From contig NZ_CP044426.1 in NCBI RefSeq assembly GCF_008824185.1, positions 124,001 to 188,000 of the forward strand: a stretch of 64,000 nucleotides of DNA, read 5' to 3'. The notes beneath the pieces were generated by a model. That model was not told the origin of the DNA, did no database searches, and saw only the letters and a program-made list of their open reading frames with translations. The position numbers and the translations under genes are program-made. This document shows, piece by piece, positions 56,450-64,000 of the stretch. This stretch comes from Paracoccus pantotrophus. Its GTDB lineage: Bacteria > Pseudomonadota > Alphaproteobacteria > Rhodobacterales > Rhodobacteraceae. Each line of letters opens with the position of its first letter. The stretch's first letter is position 1.

Positions 56450-56965
56450 TCAGGGATAGATGAAGATCGGCACGCCCGGCCGCAGCATGGTGAAGATCTC
56501 CTCGATCTCCTCGTCGGTGACGGCGATGCAGCCGGCGGTCCAGTCCGGCCGGTTCAGCGCCCGCCCTTCGGGACCGAGGCCGTGGATGAAGATGTCGCCC
56601 CCCGGCCGCTGGCCACGCGCCGCCGCATTGGCCACGTCCTGCGCCGAAGGATAGGAGATGCCGACCGACAGGTGATAGCGGCTGCGCGGGTTGAAGCGGT
56701 CGATGAAATACAGGCCCTCCGGCGTGCGGCCGTCGCCTTCGAATTGCTTGTGGCCCAGAGGCTGGTTGCCGAGGTCGATCTTGTAGCTTTTGACGACCTC
56801 CTTGCCGCTGACCAGATACATCTTGCGGTCGGCCTTCTTGACCACGATCTGCGTGATCGGCGGCCCCTGATAGGTCTTGCTGGGTTGCAGGCTGTCGCCC
56901 CCGCCGCAGCTTGCCAAGACGGCTACTGCGACAACCGCGAAAAATGCGCGTATTGCCCGAATCAT
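56450..56965 (-). CDS. L,D-transpeptidase, lipoprotein type
   Basis: 171 residues; the first of two ATGs (56968) is equally possible. Lipobox VLASC (Cys20). YkuD domain with ITQIVVKKADRKMYLVSGKE, GRTPEGLYFIDRFNPRSRYH, GGDIFIHGLGPEG and the catalytic DWTAGCIAVTDEEIEEIF. A second envelope transpeptidase within 3 kb of the first, but of a different, smaller subtype. Divergent neighbours: none close on the left side except the small secreted gene. Confidence 0.93.
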   Translation of the reverse strand: MIRAIRAFFAVVAVAVLASCGGGDSLQPSKTYQGPPITQIVVKKADRKMYLVSGKEVVKSYKIDLGNQPLGHKQFEGDGRTPEGLYFIDRFNPRSRYHLSVGISYPSAQDVANAAARGQRPGGDIFIHGLGPEGRALNRPDWTAGCIAVTDEEIEEIFTMLRPGVPIFIYP

Positions 56966-57030
56966 CACTGCCCTCTGTGTGCGCTATGCGCTTCGTTTTG
57001 TTATGAAATACCACAGAGATTAAAATTTCG

Positions 57031-58251
57031 CTAGCGTCGGCGAATTTCCGCCACGGTCTCGACATGCGGTGACCAGCGGAACTGGTCGACCACGAAAAGC
57101 CGTTCGATCGCATAGCCGCCCTCGGCGAGAATCCGCGCATCCCTTGCAAAAGTGACCGGGTCGCAGCTGACCCAGGCCAGCATGGGCACCTGCGCGCGGG
57201 CGATCTCGTGCGCCTGCGCCTCGGCCCCGACGCGGGGCGGGTCGATCACGATTGCGTCATAGCCAAGCTCGTCGGGCAGCAGCGGCCGGCGCGCCAGGTC
57301 GCGGACCTCGGTCGTGATTCGGCGCAGGCCCGGCGCCTGCCGGGCGGCGGCATCCAGCGCCTGCAAGGGCGCGGCCAGCCCCTCGACGGCATGGACCTCG
57401 GCCGTCTCGGCCAGCGGCAGCGAAAAGGTGCCGCAGCCCGCGAACAGGTCCAGCACCCGCCCGGCGCCGCCGACCATGCTGCGCACGGCCGCCAGCAGCG
57501 CGGCCTCGCCCTCGGCGGTGGCCTGCAAAAAGCTGCCTGGCGGCGGCACCACCCGCGCCCGGCCCATGGCCAGCGCCGGCGGGCGGCGAGTGATCGGCTG
57601 CCCGTCCCAGCTGAGCCGCGCCAGGTCGCCTTCATCCGCCAATGCCGCAAGGGCCTGCAACAGCGCCGGCTGCATCGGCTTGCCGCCGGTGACGGCCAGG
57701 TCCAGGCCCGCCGGCGTCTCGGTCACGGTCAGCGACAACTCGCCCGAACGCGAGGCGCCGGCGACCACCAGCCGCCGCAACAGCGGCAGAGCGGACTGGA
57801 TCCGCGGGCGCAGCACGTGACAGTCGGCGATGTCCACGATCACCTCCGAGGCGCGGGCGTGAAAGCCCACGAGCGCGCCCTTTTTCGTGCGCCGCCCCGA
57901 CAGAACCGCGCGCCGGCGCGAGCGCGGCGGCGAGACATGCACCCCGGCGATGGGCGCGCAAAGCCCCTGCGCGCGCAGCGCCTCGGTCACCACGCCGACC
58001 TTCCATGCCTTCACGAAATCGTCCGAGCCATGCATCAGCGAACAGCCGCCGCAGGCGCGGTAATGCGGGCAGGGCGGCCGCACCCGTTCGGGCGCAGGCG
58101 TCACGATGCGCGGGCTGGCGATGCGGCCGGCCTCGGCCTCGCCCTCGATCACCTCGCCGGGCAGGGTCAGCGCGGCCAGCGCGCGGCTCTCTCCCGCGAT
58201 GGCCACGCCATCGCCCTTGCGGCCCAGCCGCTCGACGGTCCAGGTGGTCAC
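57031..58251 (-). CDS. TrmA/RlmD-family 23S rRNA or tRNA (uracil-5-)-methyltransferase
   Basis: 406 residues, GTG start overlapping the ABC-exporter stop (GTGA). N-terminal TRAM-like segment (GRKGDGVAIAGESRALAA), iron-sulfur Cys at 61, 67 and 70 (CPHYRACGGC) plus a further Cys near 143. SAM motif LDLFAGCGTFSLPLAE, IVIDPPRVGAEAQ and catalytic Cys in LAWVSCDPVTFARD. It makes 5-methyluridine in RNA; which site cannot be told. Confidence 0.92.
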   Translation of the reverse strand: MTTWTVERLGRKGDGVAIAGESRALAALTLPGEVIEGEAEAGRIASPRIVTPAPERVRPPCPHYRACGGCSLMHGSDDFVKAWKVGVVTEALRAQGLCAPIAGVHVSPPRSRRRAVLSGRRTKKGALVGFHARASEVIVDIADCHVLRPRIQSALPLLRRLVVAGASRSGELSLTVTETPAGLDLAVTGGKPMQPALLQALAALADEGDLARLSWDGQPITRRPPALAMGRARVVPPPGSFLQATAEGEAALLAAVRSMVGGAGRVLDLFAGCGTFSLPLAETAEVHAVEGLAAPLQALDAAARQAPGLRRITTEVRDLARRPLLPDELGYDAIVIDPPRVGAEAQAHEIARAQVPMLAWVSCDPVTFARDARILAEGGYAIERLFVVDQFRWSPHVETVAEIRRR

Positions 58252-60119
58252 TCGGCGGCCTCGGTGGTGTCCTCGTCTTCCTCGGTGCCCAGGAAGCCGC
58301 CCGACTGGCGGTTCCAGTAGCGCGCATAGGTGCCATTGAGCGCCAGCAGTTCGGCATGGCTGCCCTGTTCGACGATGCGGCCGGATTCCAGCACGACGAT
58401 GCGATCCAGTTCGGCGATGGTCGAAAGCCGGTGCGCGATGGCCAGCACGGTCTTGCCCCGCATGGCACGGTGCAGCGCGTCCTGGACCTGCGCCTCGACC
58501 TCGCTGTCCAGTGCCGAGGTCGCCTCGTCCAGCACCAGGATCGGCGCGTCCTTCAAGAGCGCGCGGGCCAGCGCGATGCGCTGGCGCTGGCCACCGGACA
58601 GCTTGACGCCGCGCTCGCCCAGATGCGCGTCATAGCCGGTGCGGCCCATGTGGTCGCGCAGCTTGAGGATGAACTCATGCGCCTCGGCGGCCTTGGCTGC
58701 GGCGACGATCTCGTCCTCGGTCGCGTCGGGGCGACCGTAGAGGATGTTCTCGCGCGCCGAGCGGTTGAACATGGCGGTTTCCTGCGTGACCATGGCGATG
58801 TTGCGGCGCAGGCTTTCCTGCGTCACGGCGCGCACGTCATGGCCGTCCACCCGGACCGCGCCGCCCTCCACGTCGTAAAGCCGCAAGAGCAGCGAGACCA
58901 TGGTGGATTTCCCCGCCCCCGAGGCGCCGACGATGCCCAGCTTTTCGCCCGCCGCGACATGAAGGTCCAGGTCGATGATGCCGCCGCCATTGCTTTGCCC
59001 CTCGCCGCGGCCATAGGCGAAATCCACGTGGTCGAAGTCGATGCGGCCCTGGACCCGGCCCAGGGTGACGGCATCGGGCGCATCGGTCAGGGCATGGGGC
59101 GGGGCAAGGGTCTTCATGCCGTCCTCGACCTCGCCGATCGAGCCCCAGACCCCCATCAGCGCCATGCTGACCCAGCCGGTCATCTGCGCCAGCCGTATGG
59201 CGATGGCGCCGGCGGCGGCGATGTCGCCCGCCGTGGCCATGCCCTGCCGCCACAGCAGGATGGTGCCGCCGACCAGGATCACCGGCAGCGCGCCGGCAAT
59301 GGTCATCAGCGACAGGCGGAACCAGGTGCTGACCCGGCCGAAATCCAGCGCGCGTTCGCGAAAGCCGGCCATGGCGCCAAGCGCGGCGCGGTCCTCGTGC
59401 TCGGCATGGGCGAAAAGCTTGACGGTCTTGATATTGGTGATCGTGTCCACGACCTGACCCGTCACCATGGCCCGCGCCGAGGCCCGGCTGGCCGAGCGCG
59501 TGCGGATGCGCGGCAGGAAGAAGCGGATCAGCAGCACGTAGGAGCCCAGCCAGACCATCAGCGCCAGCGCGCCCCAGCCGTCGACCGAGACCAGGAAGGC
59601 GGCCGAGCCGATTACCGAGGCCAGGGCAAAGGCCACCACGTTGACGAATTCGGTCGCCACATCGGTCACGGCGCGGGCGGTCTGCATCTGCTTTTGCGCG
59701 ATGCGGCCGGCGAAATCGTTGTCGAAGAAGGTCACCGCATGGCCCATGGTCCAGCGATGCAGCCGCGACAGCACCAGGGGCAGGATGTTCGGCCCGATGA
59801 TGACGCTGGAACTGGCGGTCGAAAGCCCGAAGATCGCCGGGCGGATCAGCAGGAAGAAGGCGGCAAAGCCCAGGATCAGCCCGCCCTGGTCCGCCCAGAT
59901 CCGGTCCACGGGGGTCGAGACCACCGCATCCACCACCCAGCCCAGCAGCACGGCCGAGACCACGTCGGCGATGCCTCCCAGCGCCGAGGCCACCGCGGCC
60001 AGCGTCAGCCCCGGCCATGCGCCCGACAGGCACCAGCGGAAAAAGGCCAGCAGGCTGCGCGGCGGCGGGCCGTCCGCCGGGCGGAAGGCGTCGATCATGC
60101 GGGCGAAGAAATCATGCAT
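58248..60119 (-). CDS. ABC exporter, fused membrane and ATPase domains
   Basis: 623 residues. Six membrane helices at about residues 25-330, then the nucleotide-binding domain with Walker A VGASGAGKSTMVSLLL, signature LSGGQRQRIALARALL, Walker B ILVLDEATSALDSEVE and switch IAHRLSTIAELDRI. Type IV (MsbA/LmrA-like) half transporter that dimerises. Substrate unknown. Starts one base inside the cca stop. Confidence 0.95.
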   Translation of the reverse strand: MHDFFARMIDAFRPADGPPPRSLLAFFRWCLSGAWPGLTLAAVASALGGIADVVSAVLLGWVVDAVVSTPVDRIWADQGGLILGFAAFFLLIRPAIFGLSTASSSVIIGPNILPLVLSRLHRWTMGHAVTFFDNDFAGRIAQKQMQTARAVTDVATEFVNVVAFALASVIGSAAFLVSVDGWGALALMVWLGSYVLLIRFFLPRIRTRSASRASARAMVTGQVVDTITNIKTVKLFAHAEHEDRAALGAMAGFRERALDFGRVSTWFRLSLMTIAGALPVILVGGTILLWRQGMATAGDIAAAGAIAIRLAQMTGWVSMALMGVWGSIGEVEDGMKTLAPPHALTDAPDAVTLGRVQGRIDFDHVDFAYGRGEGQSNGGGIIDLDLHVAAGEKLGIVGASGAGKSTMVSLLLRLYDVEGGAVRVDGHDVRAVTQESLRRNIAMVTQETAMFNRSARENILYGRPDATEDEIVAAAKAAEAHEFILKLRDHMGRTGYDAHLGERGVKLSGGQRQRIALARALLKDAPILVLDEATSALDSEVEAQVQDALHRAMRGKTVLAIAHRLSTIAELDRIVVLESGRIVEQGSHAELLALNGTYARYWNRQSGGFLGTEEDEDTTEAAE

Positions 60120-61285
60120 CAGGCGCGGGCCTCCTGTTGCAGGGCGATCCGCAGCAGCGCCTCGCGCGGCAGGGTGAAATCGCTTTCGACAAAGGCGTCC
60201 TCGGCCCGGCGCAGCGCCTCGCCCAGGGCAGGTCCGGACAGGTCCGGCATCAGGTCGCGGGCAGTCAGCGGGAATTTTGCCCCGGCGCCGCGGGCAAGCT
60301 CGTGGCACCAGCCGAAGGCGGGCCTGTCGCCGCGGGCGGCGCGGATCAGCACCGCTTGCGCGGCGCTGGCGCGGCCCAGGCGATAGGCGGCGGCGGGCGC
60401 GGGCATGGTCAGCGCCTGCGCGATCCGGTCCTGGGTGCGGGCCTCGTCCCGCGACAGGCGCAGCGCCTCGGCCGGGTTCGGCGCGCCCAAGAGCGCCAGC
60501 CGGCGCGGCCAGCAGGGCAGGGCGCCGGTGCCGTATTCCCGCTCGATCTCGACCAGTTCCGGCAGGTCGCTGGCATCCGCGCCGGGCAGGACCAGCGGCA
60601 GCACCCCCGCCTCGGCCATCAGCGCCACGGCGTGGGACGGGTCGGGGGCGTCGAGCAGCTTGCGCATCTCGTGGCCGATGCGTTCCTTCGAGATGCCGGC
60701 AAGCCCCTGGCGCAATTCGCGGCAGGCGGCCAGCGCGTGCAGGTCGGCCTCGCGCCCATACCAGGCCAGCAGGCGAAAGAAGCGCAGGATGCGCAGATAG
60801 TCCTCGGCGATGCGCGCGCGCGGGTCGCCGACGAAGCGCAACCGGCGCGCCGCCAGGTCGGGCAGGCCGCCCACCGGGTCCAGCACCTCGCCCGAGGCGG
60901 TGGCGTAAAGCGCGTTCATGGTGAAGTCGCGCCGCCGCGCATCGTCCTCGATGCGGTCGGAATAGGCCACGACGGCACGGCGGCCATCGGTTTCCACGTC
61001 GCGGCGAAAGCTGGTGACCTCGAAGCCGCGGCCATCGGCGATGACGGTGACGGTGCCATGCTCGATGCCGGTGGGCACCGAGCGCAGGCCGGCCGCCTCG
61101 GCCAGTTGCACGGTCTCCTCGGGCCGGGCCGAGGTCGAGATGTCCACATCCGCCACCGGCTCGCCCAGAAGCGCGTTTCGGACCGCACCGCCGACGATCA
61201 ATGCCTGGGCGCCGCCCGCGGAAAGCGCGGCCAGCACCTGCTCCAGGGCCGGGTCGTCCAGGAAAGGCGCGGTCAGCCGGGTCAT
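60119..61285 (-). CDS. cca: CCA tRNA nucleotidyltransferase
   Basis: 388 residues. Class II nucleotidyltransferase head: IVGGAVRNALLG, DVDISTSARPEE, then YSDRIEDDARRRDFTMNALY with the Arg-Arg-Asp motif, and DYLRILRFFRLLAWYG. It adds or repairs the 3' CCA of tRNAs. In alphaproteobacteria it is usually beside the Nudix CoA pyrophosphatase, as here. Overlaps the Nudix gene by 4 bases. Confidence 0.95.
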   Translation of the reverse strand: MTRLTAPFLDDPALEQVLAALSAGGAQALIVGGAVRNALLGEPVADVDISTSARPEETVQLAEAAGLRSVPTGIEHGTVTVIADGRGFEVTSFRRDVETDGRRAVVAYSDRIEDDARRRDFTMNALYATASGEVLDPVGGLPDLAARRLRFVGDPRARIAEDYLRILRFFRLLAWYGREADLHALAACRELRQGLAGISKERIGHEMRKLLDAPDPSHAVALMAEAGVLPLVLPGADASDLPELVEIEREYGTGALPCWPRRLALLGAPNPAEALRLSRDEARTQDRIAQALTMPAPAAAYRLGRASAAQAVLIRAARGDRPAFGWCHELARGAGAKFPLTARDLMPDLSGPALGEALRRAEDAFVESDFTLPREALLRIALQQEARA

Positions 61286-61866
61286 GCGGAAAGCCTTGTC
61301 GCCAGGGAATGCAGCACGCGGGCGGTGGCGCCCCAGATATAATAGGGGCCCCAGGAGGCGACATAATAGTCCCGCCGCGCGCCGCGCCAGATCCGGCCCT
61401 CGATGTGGTAACTGGCCGGATCGGCGACATGGGCGAAGGGGACGGTGAACACTTCCTCGACCTCTCCGGCCTCGGGGATCGGGGTGAAGGGGCCGTGGAT
61501 CAGCGCCAGCACCGGGGTCATGGCGAAACCGGTGATGGTGCGATGCGGCGGCATGGTGCCCAGCACCTCGACCCGGGCGGGATCGAGGCCCACCTCCTCA
61601 TGCGCCTCGCGCAGGGCGGCGGCGACCTCGTCGGCATCGCCGGGATCGACCTTGCCGCCGGGCAGCGCGATCTGGCCGGGATGGTGGCGCAGGCTGGAGG
61701 CACGCTTGGTCAGAATCAGCCGGCCGTCCACCGCGTCGAAACCGGCCAGCACGCCGGCCGGGCGCAGCGCAACCTCGCCCGGCGGGGCGCCGCCGAAGTC
61801 GAAATCCGACGAGGGCCCCGTCCTTTCCGACAGGGCCCGCGCCAATCTCTCGCGGATCGTTCCCAT
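61282..61866 (-). CDS. Nudix hydrolase, CoA pyrophosphatase-like (NudL type)
   Basis: 194 residues. Nudix box GGKVDPGDADEVAAALREAH EEVGL at about residues 70-95, preceded by SSLRHHPGQIALPG, the UPF0035 motif of CoA-specific members. The end RDYYVASWGPYYIWGATARV is also family-like. It may cleave CoA or its derivatives. It begins one base inside the hslO stop (TGATG). Confidence 0.92.
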   Translation of the reverse strand: MGTIRERLARALSERTGPSSDFDFGGAPPGEVALRPAGVLAGFDAVDGRLILTKRASSLRHHPGQIALPGGKVDPGDADEVAAALREAHEEVGLDPARVEVLGTMPPHRTITGFAMTPVLALIHGPFTPIPEAGEVEEVFTVPFAHVADPASYHIEGRIWRGARRDYYVASWGPYYIWGATARVLHSLATRLSA

Positions 61867-62891
61867 CAAAGCGCGGCCCGGCTTTCCCCGGTCCCGCCCT
61901 TGGGCAGGGGATTGCCCTCGGCATCGATCTCTGCCTCGAAGCCCAGGCTCTTGGGGTCGAATTCGTAATGTGCGCCGCAGAACTGGCAATCGGCGGTCAC
62001 GATGCCGTCTTCGTTGGTCATGTGGCCGATGTCCTTGGCCGAATAGATCGACAGCGTGCTGCGCACCCGCTCGGCATTGCAGGAGCAGCCGAAGACCAGC
62101 GGCTGCGCGGCGAAGGCCGCGGGCTCCTCCTCGTGGAACAGGCGGAAGACCAGGTTCGGCAAGGGCAGGGCCTGATCGACCAGTTCCATCGCCTCGACCG
62201 TGGCCATCAGCGTGGTGGCGCGGTTCCAGTCCTCGGATTGCGCGCCCTGCAGGATGTCGGCGGATTGCAGGTCGCCGCCCTCGGGCCCGGCATGGCTGCC
62301 GGCCGGCAGGGTCTGCAGCATGATGCCGCCGGCGCGCCAATGTTCCTGGTGTTGGCCGGGCAGCCGCGCGCGGCCCACCGTCAGCTCGAACCGGGTCGGC
62401 AGCTGTTCGGACTGTTCGAAATAGGTCTGCGCGCAGGTGGCAAGCGAACCGCCGGCCAGCGGCGTCAGGCCCTGGTAGGGGGTCGTGCCCTCGCCCTGGT
62501 CGATCAGCACCGCGAAATAGCCCTGGCCGAGCTGGTCGAAGCCGGGCAGACCGTCTTGCAACCGCTCGGCGTCGAAACTGGCCCAGGCACGCATGCGGGC
62601 GGGGCCGCCCTCGGTCTCGGGGGCGTAATAGTCGGTGGCGATGGTGCGGATGGCGCCGTTGCCGCGCACCTGGAGCGAGAGCTTCCAGCGCAGCTTGATG
62701 GTCTGGCCGATCAGCGCGGCGAGCGTGGTCAGTTCCGCCACCATGGCGCTGACCGGGACCGGGTAGTCGTGGCGCGACAGGATGTGTTCGAGCAGGGGCC
62801 CGAGACGCGCGACGCGGCCGCGCATGTCCGAGCGTTCCAGCTGGAAGGGCAGCATGCAGTCGTCCCAGGAAATTTCCTTCGTTTCGGTCAT
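61866..62891 (-). CDS. hslO: Hsp33 redox-regulated chaperone
   Basis: 341 residues, somewhat longer than the ~290 of E. coli. The Hsp33 fold is recognisable from MLPFQLERSDMRGRVARLG and HWRAGGIMLQTLPAG; the zinc switch has C-x-C (FGCSCNAERVRST) and C-x2-C (DCQFCGAHYEFD). Oxidation releases zinc and activates holdase activity. Start at 62891 follows AAGGA. First gene of the hslO-nudix-cca-ABC-TrmA unit. Confidence 0.95.
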   Translation of the reverse strand: MTETKEISWDDCMLPFQLERSDMRGRVARLGPLLEHILSRHDYPVPVSAMVAELTTLAALIGQTIKLRWKLSLQVRGNGAIRTIATDYYAPETEGGPARMRAWASFDAERLQDGLPGFDQLGQGYFAVLIDQGEGTTPYQGLTPLAGGSLATCAQTYFEQSEQLPTRFELTVGRARLPGQHQEHWRAGGIMLQTLPAGSHAGPEGGDLQSADILQGAQSEDWNRATTLMATVEAMELVDQALPLPNLVFRLFHEEEPAAFAAQPLVFGCSCNAERVRSTLSIYSAKDIGHMTNEDGIVTADCQFCGAHYEFDPKSLGFEAEIDAEGNPLPKGGTGESRAAL

Positions 62892-62987
62892 TGGAAGTCC
62901 TTCGGAATAGGGATGCGCGGGGGCCGGCTGCGGCCTGGCGCCTTGGCCCCAATATAGGCCCTGCGGCGGAAAGCCCAAGGGGGGAAG

Positions 62988-63040
62988 CCGGGGGCTTCGC
63001 GCCCCCGGACCCCCGCGGGGTATTTGGGAAACGGTGAAAT
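62988..63040 (+). repeat. dispersed intergenic repeat, copy 10, with hairpin
   Basis: Hairpin CCGGGGGC-ttcgc-GCCCCCGG (62988-63008) followed by GGGGTATTTGGGAAACGGTG at 63017-63036. Same design as copy 3. It lies between the divergent hslO and rpe. Confidence 0.7.
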
Positions 63041-63114
63041 GCGACCTTCAGGCCTGTTGACGGCCGCCCGGCCGGGACGATAACCGGGACCAGGGGCATT
63101 GCAGGGAGCCAGAC

Positions 63115-63807
63115 ATGACGTTCGACCGCCGCATCAAGATCGCGCCTTCCATCCTTTCCGCGGATTTCGCCAATTTCGGCCAGGAATGCCGCGCGGTCGA
63201 GGACCAGGGCGCCGACTGGGTCCATGTCGATGTGATGGACGGGCATTTCGTGCCGAACCTGACCTTCGGTCCCGCGATGTGCAAGGCGATCCGGCCGCAT
63301 ATCCGCGGCGTGATGGACGTGCACCTGATGATCGCCCCGGTGGATCCCTATATCGAGGCCTTCGCCGAGGCGGGCAGCGACATCATCACCGCCCATGTCG
63401 AGGCCGGGGCGCATGTCCACCGCACGCTTCAGGCCATTCGCGGCACCGGCGCCAGGGCCGGGCTGGCGCTGAACCCCGGCACCCCGGCGGAAGCCGCGCG
63501 GCCGCTGCTGGACGATGTCGACCTGATCTGCGTGATGACGGTGAACCCCGGCTTCGGCGGGCAGAAGTTCATCCACAGCCAGGTCGAGAAGGTGCGCGAA
63601 TTGCGCGCCATGATCGGCGACCGGCCGGTGCATATCGAGATCGACGGCGGGGTCGATCCCACCACCGCGCCGCTGGTCGCGGCGGCGGGGGCGGATGTTC
63701 TGGTCGCCGGCTCGGCCGTGTTCCGCGGCGGCTCGGTGTCGAACAGTGCCCCTTACGGCGAGAACATCCGCGCCATCCGCGAGGCTGCCGAGGCCGCGCT
63801 GCGTTGA
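63115..63807 (+). CDS. rpe: ribulose-phosphate 3-epimerase
   Basis: 230 residues. TIM barrel: IKIAPSILSADFANFGQE, WVHVDVMDGHFVPNLTFGP (metal His and Asp), DVHLMIAPVDPYIEAF, CVMTVNPGFGGQKFI, and IEIDGGVDPTTAPLVAAAGA. It interconverts ribulose and xylulose 5-phosphate. GGGAG at 63101-63105 is the ribosome binding site. The next gene starts inside its stop codon region. Confidence 0.97.
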   Translation: MTFDRRIKIAPSILSADFANFGQECRAVEDQGADWVHVDVMDGHFVPNLTFGPAMCKAIRPHIRGVMDVHLMIAPVDPYIEAFAEAGSDIITAHVEAGAHVHRTLQAIRGTGARAGLALNPGTPAEAARPLLDDVDLICVMTVNPGFGGQKFIHSQVEKVRELRAMIGDRPVHIEIDGGVDPTTAPLVAAAGADVLVAGSAVFRGGSVSNSAPYGENIRAIREAAEAALR

Positions 63808-64000
63808 TCTGGCGCGGCGCCACGGCGCTGGCCGGCGGGGCGCTGGGCCTGGCCGCGCCGCTGGCCGGGGCGGATTGGCGCGAACGGCTGGCGCTGTCCG
63901 GCCCCGCGGTCGCGCCGGGCGGGATCTGGCTGCATGCGGCCAGCGTGGGCGAGCTGAACTCGGCCCGCGTGCTGGCCGAGGCGCTGGCGCCGGACTTTCC
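63804..64000 (+). CDS. 3-deoxy-D-manno-octulosonic acid (Kdo) transferase-like, N-terminal part
   Basis: Only the first ~65 residues are in the window. A TTG start at 63804 overlaps the rpe stop. The translation runs IWRGATALAGGALGLAAPLA, a possible membrane helix, then GIWLHAASVGELNSARVLAE, which is the N-terminal motif of WaaA/KdtA-type Kdo transferases (with the catalytic Glu in VGE). Adjacent to rpe here; kdsD and lptCAB lie 35 kb away. Cut by the right edge. Confidence 0.75.
   Translation, partial: MIWRGATALAGGALGLAAPLAGADWRERLALSGPAVAPGGIWLHAASVGELNSARVLAEALAPDF

Overview
The window is one contiguous, very GC-rich stretch of chromosome from an alphaproteobacterium of the Rhodobacteraceae, most likely Paracoccus or a close relative. 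This rests on gene order (ilvE-petP-petR, pcm-tolC-popZ-like, rnd-kdsD-lptC-lptA-lptB-hpf-ptsN, rimP-nusA-ylxR-infB, comF-grxC-nitrilase-marR), on codon use, and on a short dispersed intergenic repeat with the core GGGTATTTGgrnAACGgwGAAA, which I associate with this family. It is inference, not a database match. I see no rRNA, tRNA, CRISPR array or prophage.

Layout. 1-2.5 kb: heparinase II/III-like protein (cut by the left edge) and rsmB on the minus strand, and a tiny DUF1674 gene divergent from them. 2.7-8 kb: RND efflux adaptor and pump, then a selD broken by a -1 frameshift. 8-12.6 kb: small secreted protein, thioesterase, FAH-family hydrolase, pcm-like methyltransferase, tolC and a PopZ-like polarity protein. 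13-16.6 kb: glpR divergent from glpK plus an overlapping iron-type alcohol dehydrogenase. 16.8-21.7 kb: large patatin-like protein, folD, purU. 21.8-26 kb: SulP transporter, small XRE regulator with a perfect palindrome in front, TonB-dependent receptor. 26.2-31.2 kb: rnd, kdsD, lptCAB, hpf, ptsN and a 64-residue orphan. 31.2-39.5 kb: ilvE, petPR, secA, ppiC-argJ-mutT and a 42-residue orphan. 39.7-45.2 kb: infB, ylxR, nusA and rimP (minus strand), with a terminator-like leader before rimP. 45.4-51.6 kb: pip, ubiG, marR, nitrilase, grxC, comF, a methyltransferase, hemH. 51.7-54 kb: wreckage of an IS3-family and an IS91-family element. 54-57 kb: two L,D-transpeptidases around a CAP-domain lipoprotein and a small secreted protein. 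57-62.9 kb: a tightly overlapping five-gene minus-strand unit (hslO, Nudix, cca, ABC exporter, TrmA-family methyltransferase). 63.1-64 kb: rpe and the start of a Kdo-transferase gene.

Working together: kdsD, lptCAB and the terminal waaA-like gene serve lipopolysaccharide synthesis and export; rimP, nusA, infB, hpf, rsmB, cca and the TrmA-family enzyme serve translation; the transpeptidases act on the cell wall; the RND pump and tolC are separate envelope systems. Most of the window is conserved housekeeping DNA. The most promising loose ends are the PopZ-like protein, the rimP leader, the XRE palindrome, the dispersed repeat, two small orphan genes with strong ribosome binding sites, and the glpK-linked dehydrogenase. 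I do not see a clearly new multi-gene system.
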